A stretch of 64,000 bases of DNA from Clostridia bacterium (GTDB taxonomy: Bacteria; Bacillota_A; Clostridia; Christensenellales; Aristaeellaceae): contig JAFXMP010000233.1 of NCBI GenBank assembly GCA_017530275.1, forward strand, positions 1-64,000. Direction: 5' to 3'. The position numbers and the translations under genes are program-made. The notes under the pieces were generated by a model. The model searched no databases. It saw only the letters and a list, made by a program, of their open reading frames with translations, and was not told the origin of the DNA. Positions 40,505-50,400 of the stretch are shown piece by piece (positions within the stretch are counted from its first letter, which is position 1; each line of letters starts with the position of its first letter).

Positions 40505-41515
40505 TTAATGCTGCTCCTTCTGTTTTCTGCCTTTATAGGGATTGAACAGAAAACGATGTATCCGCAGCATTTTGCAGGCCATGCCAAAAAGGATGGGGAT
40601 CAAGACGCCCGCCGCCGTGCTGGCGAAAAGGATGAGTACGGGGTTTTCCACATTCCAATGATGAAACAGCGCTCTGCACGCGGTGAGGATAAACGTATGC
40701 AGCAGGTATATTTCCAGGCCGTATCTGCCGGTCAGAAGGAAAAGAGGATTTTCACCCAGGAAACGAAGCTGCTGAAATGCCGCGAACAGGAAAATGGAAC
40801 AGCCTATTCCAAGCGCCTGATTCACGATCAGGGTTTGATTCAGTTGGGTGTTCCTGTTCCAAAAAAGGATATACAGGGCAAGGATGCACGGGAGCGGCAC
40901 AAACACGGCTGCCTTTTTTTTCAGAATACCGTCCCTTTTATTCAGTGCGATACCGAGATAGAAAAAGAAGTGATAATATACCAGCCTGTTTGCGTCAAAT
41001 AGCTGTCTATGGGGAATCCACCAGCTGGCAATGCCCATAGCAAGCGTGATGACGAGCACGACGGCGCTATTTAGGCGGATGATGAATTTTCTGCTGAAAA
41101 TGAAGTAATAAATGATCAAGACAAAAAGGTACCAGTACAGTTCCAGCGGTTTGACCGGGATCAGCAGCAGATCCTTTGGGGTGACCTGATTAACCACGTA
41201 CTGGTCAAAGAGGATTTTGGATCCTCCAAGGATCAGGGAATAAAAAAGATAAAGGCAGGCGAGACGGATGACCTGCGCTTTTATTCGACTCTTGTCGATT
41301 TGTCCGTCCCTGAAATACGTCCTGCCGAAAAGGAACCCGCTGATAACAAAAAACAGGGGCATATGAAATGCGTAGACAGCATTGAAAATGTCGTAATACA
41401 GCGTGCTTGCCGAGTGTTCGCCCATATAACCATTGGCAATGTGACCGATCACGACGCAAATGGCGGCAAATCCTTTCAAGGCGTCGATATACTTGATTCT
41501 ATTCATGGCTTCCAT
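40505..41515 (-). CDS. membrane acyltransferase of the acyltransferase_3 family
   Basis: The 336-residue protein has about ten transmembrane segments. RIKYIDALKGFAAICVVIGH at the start carries the conserved Arg/Asp and His of the family, and AFHMPLFFVISGFLFGR is the second conserved block. Such proteins transfer acetyl or other acyl groups to sugars of cell-surface polymers. The target is unknown. Two Mets three codons apart could start it; neither has a strong ribosome site. It is monocistronic, convergent with the tRNA unit. Confidence 0.88.
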   Translation of the reverse strand: MEAMNRIKYIDALKGFAAICVVIGHIANGYMGEHSASTLYYDIFNAVYAFHMPLFFVISGFLFGRTYFRDGQIDKSRIKAQVIRLACLYLFYSLILGGSKILFDQYVVNQVTPKDLLLIPVKPLELYWYLFVLIIYYFIFSRKFIIRLNSAVVLVITLAMGIASWWIPHRQLFDANRLVYYHFFFYLGIALNKRDGILKKKAAVFVPLPCILALYILFWNRNTQLNQTLIVNQALGIGCSIFLFAAFQQLRFLGENPLFLLTGRYGLEIYLLHTFILTACRALFHHWNVENPVLILFASTAAGVLIPILFGMACKMLRIHRFLFNPYKGRKQKEQH

Positions 41516-41820
41516 TTTGACGGCGCATGCCGATTTCGTCGGGAGAGGGAAGAAGGCGGATGTACGGGAAGTTTTTTATGGCGTATTCTTACCCCACTTG
41601 CAGAATACACGTTTCAGTATACTACGCTTTTGCATGAGCGGTCAATATTTTTCGCTTTTTAGCCGGTTTTCCATTGACGCGCAACCTCAAGTTGCGTGAT
41701 CCCCAAAAAGAGCCCGCTGGAGTTGGTTGAGGAAGGACCGCGCTTGTGTTAATCTATGCTTGCGGCGCCGAACGAAAGTCCTATGGGAACAGCAGAAAAG
41801 AATGATAAGGAGGGTCAGAG
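41516..41820. other. intergenic region between two divergent genes
   Basis: This 305-bp AT-richer gap lies between the divergent acyltransferase and XRE genes. It holds GCGCAACCTCAAGTTGCGT (41678-41696), a small palindrome just after a TTGACG, which resembles a MerR-type operator half but has no -10 box at the right distance. AAGGAGGGTCAGAG precedes the XRE start. I see no further gene. Confidence 0.5.
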
Positions 41821-42489
41821 ATGAGTTTCGGAAAGAACCTTCAATATTTACGGCAGCTTCATGTGAATATGACGCAGGAGGCGCTGGCGGAAAAACTGAA
41901 CGTGAGCCGTCAGACGGTGTCAAAGTGGGAAATGGACGCGGCGAAGCCGGAAATAGACAAAGCGCTGGAGCTGTGCAAAGCGTTTAACTGCACCTTGGAT
42001 AATCTGTTTGTCGATGAAATGGATAAGCGCAGCAGCGCTTATACCAATATTCGCCTCGAAGATGTCCCGGGATTTCGTTATGTAGCATATACGGCCGTAA
42101 GCACAGACCCGGAAGGCGACGCGCTGGACCGCGTATTCAGGTATGCAAAAGAGAATGGGATCAAGAACCCCAAAGTCGTCGGATGGGATTTTCCGCATCT
42201 GTCCGTGGAGCAGATCAATGTATATAAGATGCATGGATACACAGCGGCATGGATCCTGCCGGACGGAATCACCCCTGAAGGACTGGAGATCAAGGAGCAG
42301 CCTGCGCAGAAATATGCCGCTATACACATCGAGCGTCCCTTTGACAATCCCTTCGTCACGATCCCGGGAGCGTATCATACCTTGGGCGACTACATGAAAA
42401 CCAACGGGTTGAAGCATGTGAAGGAGGGCGTCATTCCCTGCTTTGAAACGGCGGGAGAAAGCATGGATGTGTATTTAGCGTGTAAATAA
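41821..42489 (+). CDS. XRE-type HTH regulator with effector-binding domain
   Basis: The 222-residue protein has an N-terminal XRE helix-turn-helix (FGKNLQYLRQLHVNMTQEALAEKL, then VSRQTVSKWEMDAAKP) at about 1-60. From about 75 it resembles a GyrI-like/AraC effector-binding domain (IRLEDVPGFRYVAYTAVST, KYAAIHIERPFDNPFVTIPG, YHTLGDYMKTNGL). It would bind a small ligand and change DNA binding. AAGGAGG precedes the ATG. An AraC-type regulator with a similar domain follows after 79 bp. Confidence 0.85.
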   Translation: MSFGKNLQYLRQLHVNMTQEALAEKLNVSRQTVSKWEMDAAKPEIDKALELCKAFNCTLDNLFVDEMDKRSSAYTNIRLEDVPGFRYVAYTAVSTDPEGDALDRVFRYAKENGIKNPKVVGWDFPHLSVEQINVYKMHGYTAAWILPDGITPEGLEIKEQPAQKYAAIHIERPFDNPFVTIPGAYHTLGDYMKTNGLKHVKEGVIPCFETAGESMDVYLACK

Positions 42490-42568
42490 ACTGGAAAAAC
42501 AGCAACTCGAATCAAATCAAGTTTCTTCTTCCGCTGTAACATGAGAACAAACGAAAGGGGGCGACGGG

Positions 42569-43537
42569 ATGACGGCATGGCACAGGACCGTTCAGGAGAT
42601 CGTGGACGCGGTGGATGAAAGCATCAAAAGGGAAGACGACGAGGCATTGACGCTGAGGGCCCTTTCGGAGCGCATGGGGTATTCGGAGTACCATATGTCG
42701 CGCCGGTTTTCGGAAATCTCCGGCATGCAGTTCCGGGATTATCTGCGCCGGCGGCGGCTGGCGTTCGCTTTGAAGGATTTGCGGGACAGCCGGGCTGGCA
42801 TCTTGGATATCGCCGTCAAGTACGGGTTTTCCTCCCAAGAGGCGTTTACCCGGGCCTTCAAAGCGGCGTATGGGATCACGCCTGCCGAGTATCGGAAGAA
42901 TCCCGTGCCGGTGGCGCTGCAAACGATCCTGCATCCTTTCGACTGTTACTTGCTGGAAGGAGCCGAAACAGGCATGGAAGAGAGCAAAAAAGAAGTAAAA
43001 GTGTACTTTGTGAACATCCCGGCCCACAAGTTCCTGCATATCAGGAATTATGAAAGCGTCGGGTACTGGGATTTTTGGCAGAAGGAGGCAGAAATCCCCG
43101 GCTGCGACTGCGACACCATCTGCGGTCTGCTGGACAGCATGCCGGGAAAGCTGGATGATGTGGGCGGCTCGGAGGAGGACGCGGGAAGCGGTCAGTTGAT
43201 GGCCTGGATCAACGAACCCGCGGGACGCATCTGCTCCTGGGGAATTCCCCTGGCGGAAGCCTACGGCGTGCGGCTGCCCGCGGATTATGCGGGACCGGTA
43301 CCCAGCCAGATGCAATTGATGGACGTGGCGGCGGGAGAATACGTGGTATTCGAGCACGGCCCCTTCGACTTTGAAAAAGAGAGCCGCGCCGTGGAGGAAA
43401 AAATGGAAGCGGCCATGAAGGACATGGATTACGCCCAATACGGCTGCCAGCTGGATTTGACCCAGGGCCGGGTATTCTACTTCTACCATGATACGAAACG
43501 GTTTTGGAAATACGTCCGGCCGGTCCGCAGACTGTGA
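42569..43537 (+). CDS. AraC family regulator with GyrI-like effector domain
   Basis: The 322-residue protein has the AraC double HTH at the N-terminus (about 8-110: LTLRALSERMGYSEYHMSRR, ILDIAVKYGFSSQEAFTRAF, YGITPAEYRK) and a ligand-binding domain after it (about 140-322, EVKVYFVNIPAHKFLHIRNY, EYVVFEHGPFDFEKES). N-terminal DNA binding followed by a GyrI-like domain is the SoxS/Rob-like order. AAAGGGGGCGACGGG precedes the ATG. Targets are unknown. Confidence 0.9.
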   Translation: MTAWHRTVQEIVDAVDESIKREDDEALTLRALSERMGYSEYHMSRRFSEISGMQFRDYLRRRRLAFALKDLRDSRAGILDIAVKYGFSSQEAFTRAFKAAYGITPAEYRKNPVPVALQTILHPFDCYLLEGAETGMEESKKEVKVYFVNIPAHKFLHIRNYESVGYWDFWQKEAEIPGCDCDTICGLLDSMPGKLDDVGGSEEDAGSGQLMAWINEPAGRICSWGIPLAEAYGVRLPADYAGPVPSQMQLMDVAAGEYVVFEHGPFDFEKESRAVEEKMEAAMKDMDYAQYGCQLDLTQGRVFYFYHDTKRFWKYVRPVRRL

Positions 43538-43553
43538 GGGCGGACAAAAAGAA

Positions 43554-43599
43554 AGCCTTGCGGCGTAAGGGTGATTCCTTATGTCCGCAAGGCTTTTTT
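43554..43599 (+). terminator. terminator of the AraC-type regulator gene
   Basis: AGCCTTGCGG (43554-43563) and CCGCAAGGCT (43585-43594) pair around a 21-base loop that can itself fold (GTAAGG/CCTTAT), followed by TTTTT. Confidence 0.88.
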
Positions 43600-43614
43600 C
43601 GCGGGGGATGTTTT

Positions 43615-44160
43615 TCAGCCGCCGCGTGTCAGTTCCTCCCATTCATGGCGGGTGATGGCGTACACGGTGGTCCTGTGCCCCCAGCGGGTGTCGTCAAATT
43701 CTTTGATGAGCTTCATGCCGTTGGCGGCGGCGGTAGCGCGGGAGGGCAGATTCGCGGCGTTCATGTAGGAATACAGGCAGGGAAAGTCCGTATGCGTGAA
43801 GGCCCAGTCCCGCACGGCGCGGGCGGCTTCTTTGCCAAGCCCCTGGCGCCAGCGCTCCTTCCGAATATGATAGCCCACTTCCGGCAGGTCTTCTCCGTCG
43901 ATTTGCTGCATGGTCAGCCCGCAGTCCCCTAAAAACTCCCCGGTTTCCTTCAGCTCCATGGCCCACAGGCCGAAACCGTATTTCCGGTAATTGTCGAAGC
44001 TCCAGTCCAGCCAGCGCTGCACGCCCTTATCGTCGTAGGGCCTGGGATAATACTTCATGGTTTCCGGGTCGGACAGGATGGAATACAGCGCGTCATAATC
44101 CGATTGCCGGTATTCCCGCAGGATCAGACGTTCCGTTTCAAGGACGATCATTTCGCTCAT
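43615..44160 (-). CDS. GNAT acetyltransferase of the RimJ/RimL type
   Basis: The 181-residue protein has LETERLILREYRQSDYDAL, VGYHIRKERWRQGLGKEAAR (acetyl-CoA binding) and SYMNAANLPSRATAAANGM. AGGAGG lies ten bases before the ATG and inside the end of the thioesterase gene, with whose stop it overlaps by one base. It probably forms an operon with the thioesterase and the DUF3237 gene. The substrate is unknown. Confidence 0.88.
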   Translation of the reverse strand: MSEMIVLETERLILREYRQSDYDALYSILSDPETMKYYPRPYDDKGVQRWLDWSFDNYRKYGFGLWAMELKETGEFLGDCGLTMQQIDGEDLPEVGYHIRKERWRQGLGKEAARAVRDWAFTHTDFPCLYSYMNAANLPSRATAAANGMKLIKEFDDTRWGHRTTVYAITRHEWEELTRGG

Positions 44161-44582
44161 TAGCCGTTTTCCTCCTGAATCAGCGCTTCCAGTGCGGCGC
44201 AGAACGCGGGCAGATCGCGCTTCAAACGCACGAAGCGGCCCTCTTGATTCAAAAACACGTGCTCGGATCGGGCTTCACATACTATTTCGCCGTCCGACGC
44301 TTTTTCCATTTGATACCGGATCGTCAGTACCACGCCGTTGAAACCTGCCACGGAAACGGTTATGCGAATTTCGTCCCCAAAGGCACAGGGCTTCCGGTAC
44401 TCGCAGGATAGGGATTTCACGGGGGAAAGGACGCCGCCTGCTTCCATTTTCGCGTAGGGGAAACCCAGCTGATCCATGAAATCGATGCGCGCTTCCTCCA
44501 TCCAGCGGATATAGTTGGCGTGATGGACTACGCCCATCATGTCCGTTTCATAATACTGTACTTTGCGCAGATAAGCGTTCAT
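44160..44582 (-). CDS. acyl-CoA thioesterase (4HBT/YbgC-like hotdog fold)
   Basis: The 140-residue protein is a single hotdog domain. The catalytic Asp and nearby His are in YYETDMMGVVHHANYIRW, and the helix EEARIDFMDQLGFPYAKM follows as in YbgC and 4-hydroxybenzoyl-CoA thioesterases. It should hydrolyse short or aromatic acyl-CoAs in the cytoplasm. It overlaps the upstream DUF3237 gene by four bases (ATGA). Confidence 0.92.
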   Translation of the reverse strand: MNAYLRKVQYYETDMMGVVHHANYIRWMEEARIDFMDQLGFPYAKMEAGGVLSPVKSLSCEYRKPCAFGDEIRITVSVAGFNGVVLTIRYQMEKASDGEIVCEARSEHVFLNQEGRFVRLKRDLPAFCAALEALIQEENG

Positions 44583-44989
44583 GGCCGGGCCTCGCTCTCA
44601 TCTTTTCGGAAAATGCGCACCAGCACGCCGCCCGGCGCGCCTTCCACCGTAGCGTACAGGCATGCCGTTTCCCAAGAGGAAAGCAGCGCGCTGTCGGTAA
44701 CGATCATGGGCTGAAAGCCAGTATCAAAGCTGCCTTGGTTTTCGATGAAAATGCGGCAGCTTTGGCCGCTTTTATCCCTTCCTTCCAGCATGTAGCGGGC
44801 GGAAAGAGCGGCTTTCCCATCCTTGCTGATTTTCTGGGTGTCCACCCCGGGCCCGATGATTTTACCTGTGAACCAGGGGCCGCCCGCCGCGCCGGTAAAG
44901 GGGATCATAACGATATCCCGGGCGCTGCCCTTCACTTGAAGGGAATCCAGAATGTTCACCTGGATTTCGAGAAGCAGATCGCCATTCAT
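44579..44989 (-). CDS. DUF3237 family protein
   Basis: The 136-residue protein matches DUF3237: VKGSARDIVMIPFTGAAGGP, FTGKIIGPGVDTQ, ALSARYMLEGRDKSGQSCRI and a final VRIF strand. It is predicted to be a small beta-barrel; the function of the family is not established. The start used follows an AGGACAGGAAACC site; 17 earlier codons are unlikely. It heads a three-gene unit with a thioesterase and an acetyltransferase. Confidence 0.82.
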   Translation of the reverse strand: MNGDLLLEIQVNILDSLQVKGSARDIVMIPFTGAAGGPWFTGKIIGPGVDTQKISKDGKAALSARYMLEGRDKSGQSCRIFIENQGSFDTGFQPMIVTDSALLSSWETACLYATVEGAPGGVLVRIFRKDESEARP

Positions 44990-45194
44990 GGTTTCCTGTC
45001 CTTTCTTGATGCAGATAAAATGGCCGTATATGCATATCATAACGTATTTTGGGCAGGATTACAAGCTGATTCGGAGAACAGAAACGCAAGAAATCTATAT
45101 CATTCAGCAAGAAATCGGGATTGAAAAAAGGCGCTGTTTCCTATAAAATATCAATGAATGGAGAATCAACAAGAAGAAAAAAGAGGTGTGCCCC

Positions 45195-47420
45195 GTGCGT
45201 TATGAAATGGATTTGACAAGTTATCAGACCTCGAAGCTGTTTTCCTTAGGAGAGGGTTTTTCCTGCGCCAATCCATCCGGCGAGCGGCTTTCCATCAACA
45301 ATTTCTATTTTGAAAAGAACGGCAAACCCTTTTATCCGGTATCCGGCGAATTCCATTACAGCCGGATGGACGACCGCCGCTGGGAAGACGAGCTCATTAA
45401 AATGCGCATGGGCGGCGTGAATGTAGTGTCCACCTATCTTTTCTGGAACCACATCGAGGAAGAAGAAGGCGTCTTCGATTTTTCAGGCCGCCGGAACCTG
45501 CGCAGGTTCGTTTCGCTCTGCGAAAAGCATGGCTTGTATGTAATCCTGCGGGTTGGCCCCCTCGATCATGGCGAGGTGCGCAACGGCGGCCTGCCGGACT
45601 GGCTGTACGGCAAGCCCTTTGAGGTGCGTACCACGAACCCAGAGTTCCTGCAATATGTGGAACGCCTGTATGCAAAAATCGGGGAGCAGGTGCGGGGGCT
45701 GTTCTTCCGGGACGGAGGGCCTATCATCGCGGTGCAGCTGGACAACGAATACATGCACTCCTCCGCTCCCTGGGAAATGACCACCGGCATTTCGGGCGAG
45801 TGGGTGTTCAGTGGGAACGAGGGGGAAACGTATATTCTGGCGCTGCGGGAATTAGCGCTCAAATGCGGCCTGACCCCCGCGTTCTTCACCGGCACGGCCT
45901 GGGGCGGCGCGGCCTATTCAGAAAAAGTGCTGCCCCTGTGGGGCGGGTATGCTTACCGGCCTTGGATCTTTTACTCCCACAAAGGCGAGCATCCCGCCAC
46001 CGAGGAATATATTTACCAGGATTATCACCGGGACGGCATTCAGTGCACCGATGATTTTGAACCCGCCTATCCGCCGTCAACGCGCCCCTACGCCTGCTGC
46101 GAAATGGGCGGCGGCATGATGTGCTGCTACTATTACCGGTTCATTTATCCATATAAGAGCGTGGACGCCCTGGCCAACGTCAAGCTGGGCTCCGGCTGCA
46201 ACTTCCTGGGCTATTACATGTTTCAGGGAGGCACCAACCCCATCGGCAAAAACGGGACGTACCTGAACGAATCCCAGGTGCCCAAGCTCAGCTACGATTA
46301 CCAGGCTGCCCTGGGCGAGTTCGGGCAGATTCGGGAAAGCTACAGCCGCTTAAAAGCCATTCATTTTTTCACCCGTTTCTTTGGGGACCGCGTCGCGCCC
46401 ATGGAAACCGTGCTGCCGGAAGGGGCAAGCCAAATCGACCCGAAAGACTTAAACACCCTGCGTTTCACTGTGCGCACCGACGGGGAAAGCGGGTTCCTGT
46501 TCATCAACAACTTCCAGGACCACCGCACCATGCCTGAAAAGAAAAACGAACAAGTCATCATTGAAACAGCAGAAGAAACATACACGTTCGACATTTCCAT
46601 CGCCTCCGAGGAAAATGCTATTCTGCCTTTCCATTTCGATCTGGACGGTATTCTGCTTCACCAGGCCAACGCTCAGCCGGTACTGCGGACAGAAATACAA
46701 GGCCGGGCGGTATATGTGTTCATGGTGCCCGATGGCATGGATGGAACGTTCTGTTTTGAGGAAGAAGCGAAAGCGACCGGCGGCATACCGCTTTTCACCG
46801 TTCAGAAGGGCGGCAAGGCAGTGGATATCCTGCTGCTTACCCGGGAAGAAACGAACCGGCTGTTCATCCTTCGGGACGGCAGCCTCATCCTGTCCGACGC
46901 CGCCCTGCTGGAAGACGAAAAAGGCGCGCTGCGGCTGGAAACCGTCAATGCCGAAAACACCTTGTACTGCTATCCGGCGGACAGATTGCAGGGCAAAGCT
47001 CAGCGTCTGAACGATCAAGGCCCCTTCGGCGTGTATCAGGCCAACGCCGAAGAAAAAGAAATCACAATCTCCTGCGAGCCTGCCGCCCCCTGCCGCTGGA
47101 AGCTGCATATCCCCGAAAACGCCCTGGACGGCCTCAAAGACGCCCGGCTGCAAATTCACTATCGGGGCGACATCGGTATGCTGTTCCTCAACGACATTTT
47201 GATCAGCGACAACTTCTGCAACGGCGATACCTGGGAAGTGGGGCTTCTGGAACACTGGGACAAGCTTCCCGGCAGCTTGGTGCTCAAGATTTCCCCCATC
47301 CGGGAAGGGGCCAACGTGAATGTGGAATCCGCCATGGCCGCGCGGAACGAGGAAGTCAAAGCCCTGATCGCGGATTTGCAGCAAATCAAAGTCCAACCTG
47401 TGTACGAAATCAGCCTGTAA
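45195..47420 (+). CDS. glycoside hydrolase family 35 beta-galactosidase-like enzyme
   Basis: The 741-residue protein has a GH35 barrel at about 30-380. GKPFYPVSGEFHYSRM is the N-terminal signature, GGPIIAVQLDNEYMH carries the acid/base Glu, and CCEMGGGMMCCYYY the nucleophile Glu. C-terminal beta domains follow (about 390-741). There is no signal peptide, so it acts inside the cell on imported oligosaccharides. The start is GTG at 45195, six bases after AGAGGTG. The stop is 12 bp from the DUF5107/TPR gene, and both probably work on the same glycan. Confidence 0.92.
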   Translation: MRYEMDLTSYQTSKLFSLGEGFSCANPSGERLSINNFYFEKNGKPFYPVSGEFHYSRMDDRRWEDELIKMRMGGVNVVSTYLFWNHIEEEEGVFDFSGRRNLRRFVSLCEKHGLYVILRVGPLDHGEVRNGGLPDWLYGKPFEVRTTNPEFLQYVERLYAKIGEQVRGLFFRDGGPIIAVQLDNEYMHSSAPWEMTTGISGEWVFSGNEGETYILALRELALKCGLTPAFFTGTAWGGAAYSEKVLPLWGGYAYRPWIFYSHKGEHPATEEYIYQDYHRDGIQCTDDFEPAYPPSTRPYACCEMGGGMMCCYYYRFIYPYKSVDALANVKLGSGCNFLGYYMFQGGTNPIGKNGTYLNESQVPKLSYDYQAALGEFGQIRESYSRLKAIHFFTRFFGDRVAPMETVLPEGASQIDPKDLNTLRFTVRTDGESGFLFINNFQDHRTMPEKKNEQVIIETAEETYTFDISIASEENAILPFHFDLDGILLHQANAQPVLRTEIQGRAVYVFMVPDGMDGTFCFEEEAKATGGIPLFTVQKGGKAVDILLLTREETNRLFILRDGSLILSDAALLEDEKGALRLETVNAENTLYCYPADRLQGKAQRLNDQGPFGVYQANAEEKEITISCEPAAPCRWKLHIPENALDGLKDARLQIHYRGDIGMLFLNDILISDNFCNGDTWEVGLLEHWDKLPGSLVLKISPIREGANVNVESAMAARNEEVKALIADLQQIKVQPVYEISL

Positions 47421-47432
47421 GGAGAAATCGCT

Positions 47433-50400
47433 ATGAACAAGACAAGCGTTTATGAGCAAATGATTACCTTCCCTACCTACAGAGCGGGCAGTCTGGAAAA
47501 GAATCCGCTGTTCATTGAAAAACGCGCCTATCAGGGCTCCACAGGCAAGGTGTATCCCGTGCCGATCTGCGAAAAGATCAGCGATACCAAGGAAGACGTG
47601 CAGTATAAGGCCGTCATTCTGGAAAACGATTATCTGTATGTCATGATCCTGCCGGAGCTGGGCGGGCGCATCCAGCGTGCGCTGGACAAAACCAACAATT
47701 ATGATTTCGTATACTACAACCAGGTGATCAAGCCCGCCCTGGTGGGGCTGGCTGGGCCGTGGATCAGCGGCGGCATCGAATTCAACTGGCCCCAGCATCA
47801 CCGCCCCTCCACCTTCATGCCGGTGGATTATATCATTTCCGAAAACCCGGACGGTTCTGCCTCTGTCATCCTCGGCGAAACGGACCGCATCAACGGCACC
47901 AAGAGCAACGCCAGCATCACCCTGTACCCGGACAAAGCTTACATCGAAATCAAAGGGCAGCTTTTCAACCCCACCGATTATCCCCAGACCTTCCTGTGGT
48001 GGGCCAACCCCGCCGTTCACGTGAACGACGACACCTTTTCCGTGTTCCCGCCGGACGTGAACGCGGTGATGGACCACGGAAAACGCGCCGTTTCCACCTT
48101 TCCCATCGCAACCGGGGAATATTACAAGGCTGATTATTCGGCGGGTGTGGACATTTCCCGGTACAAAAACATCAAGGTGCCCACCTCCTACATGGCGGCG
48201 CACTCTGATTTTGACTTTGTAGGCAACTTCGACGAGGGAAGGGATGCGGGCCTTTTGCACGTGGCTGACCACCATATCAGCCCCGGCAAGAAGCAGTGGA
48301 CCTGGGGCAACGGCGATTTCGGCCGTATGTGGGATAAAAACCTCACCGACGAGGACGGCCCCTACATCGAACTGATGACCGGCGTGTTCTGTGATAATCA
48401 GCCGGATTTTACTTGGCTAAAACCCCACGAGGAAAAGAACTTCGTCCAGTATTTCATGCCCTATAAAACCGTTGGCCGGGTGAGCAACGCCACAAAGGAC
48501 GTGATTTTGGGCATAGATTGGATCGATGATGAGGGGCGGACGATCATTCCCGATCCCTTCGCCTACGGCAGGGAAGCCAAGGTCGCCGTTCAAAAGAAAG
48601 CCGCCGCCGCCCGGATCAAGGTGTACGCCACGGGTGAATATAAAAACGCTCAAATCGTCATTTGCTCCGGCGGAAAAGTGATTTACCAGAAAGCCGTTGA
48701 TTTGTCCCCCCAAGCCGCATTTGTGGACACTGTAAAGGAACTGCGGGATTATGAAATAACGGTGTACAGCGAAGACGACGAGCTGCTTTGCGCGTACAGA
48801 GAATACATCAAGGAGAACCGGCCCATTCCCGACCCCGCCGAGGCCCTGAAAAAACCGGAAGAAATTCAATCTCTGGAGGAACTGTATTTGGCGGGGCAGC
48901 ACTTGGAGCAGTACCGCCACGCCACCTTCCAGCCCGCCGATTATTATTTGGAGGGCCTGCGCAGGGACCCCACGGATATCCGCCTGAATAACGCCTACGG
49001 TCTGCTTTTGCTCCGCAACGCCCAAATCGAAGAAAGCATCCCGTATTTCAAAGCCGCCATCCGGAAGCAGACCTGGCGCAACTCCAACCCCTATGCCGGG
49101 GAAGCGTATTTCAATCTGGGTCTTGCCTTGGAGCTGCTGGGCAATTTGTCCGAAGCCTATGACGCTTTCTTTAAGGCCGCTTGGAGCGCGGAAACGGCGG
49201 GCCCGGCTTATCATCATCTGGCCTGTATCTGCGTCAGGCAGGGCAACTTGGACAAGGCCCTGCAATTCGCCGATGAAAGCCTGCTCCGGGGCTGGCATAA
49301 CATGAAAACCCGTTCCCTGAAAGCCTCTATCCTGGCCCATCTGGACAAGGAAAGCGCCGGATATTGGCGTTTCCTGGAAGAAAGCCTGGCAATCGATCCA
49401 CTGTATTTGAGCCTGCTGTGCCGCCGCGAGGACAAGGGGGCCTTTGACAAAGCCACCGGGGGAAGAATCGAAGAATACCTGAACGTGGCCTATGAATATA
49501 CCAGTTTTGGATTCTATGAGGACGCCATCGAAATTCTGAAAGCCTGCCCGGCGAAAAGTCCCATGAAGCATTACACCCAGGCTTACGCGGAAAGCCTGCT
49601 GGATTTCCCCGCGTCCGCCGCCCTAAATGCCGCGGAAGCCGGTGAAAAGGACCCTGCCGATTATTGCTTCCCCAACCGGGTCATGGAAAGCCTGATCCTG
49701 AAAAACGCCGTTTCGGTACTGGAAAGCAGCGGGCAGAAAGCGCCCATGGCCCATTACTATCTGGGCGAACTGCTGTATGATAAAAAGCAGTATGCGCAGG
49801 CCATCTTTCACTGGCAGGAAGCTGTGAAAGCCAAGCCTGATCTGGCCCTGGCCCATCGAAACCTGTCCATCGCTTATTACAATCACGGGGAAAAGGCTTT
49901 GGCCCTGCCGGAAATCGCGGAAGCCGTGCGCCTGGAGCCGGGCAACAGCCGTTTCCTGCTGGAGCAGGAGCAGCTGCTCAAGCGATTGGAATATCCGGTC
50001 AAAGAACGGCTTGCCATCCTGGAAGCCAATCAAAAGATTCTTCCCGACCGCTATGCCCTGATGCTTGCCTATGTTTCCCTGCTGAATCAAGATGGGCAGC
50101 ACGAAAAGGCCCTGGACCTGATGACCCATTACACCTTCCACGTCTGGGAGGGCGGCGAAGGCAAGGTAGCGGACGAATACAAAACCGCCCTGTTTGCCCT
50201 GGCGGAAAGGGCCCTTTCCGAAAACAAACCGGAAGAAGGCATCGGCTATGCTGAGCGCACCCTTTCCTATCCCGACAATTTGGGCGAAGGCAAGCTGGAA
50301 AATGTGCCGGACAACCGGGCGTACTACGTGATGGGCTGCGCCTACCGAACCATGAACGATGAGCCAAAAGCAAAAGAATGCTTTGAAAAAGCCACCCTCG

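Noticed and set aside
41673..41696. MerR operator upstream of the XRE gene
   Set aside because: TTGACG followed by a GCGCAAC/GTTGCGT palindrome looks similar, but no -10 box lies 19-20 bases on and the nearest gene is not of MerR type.
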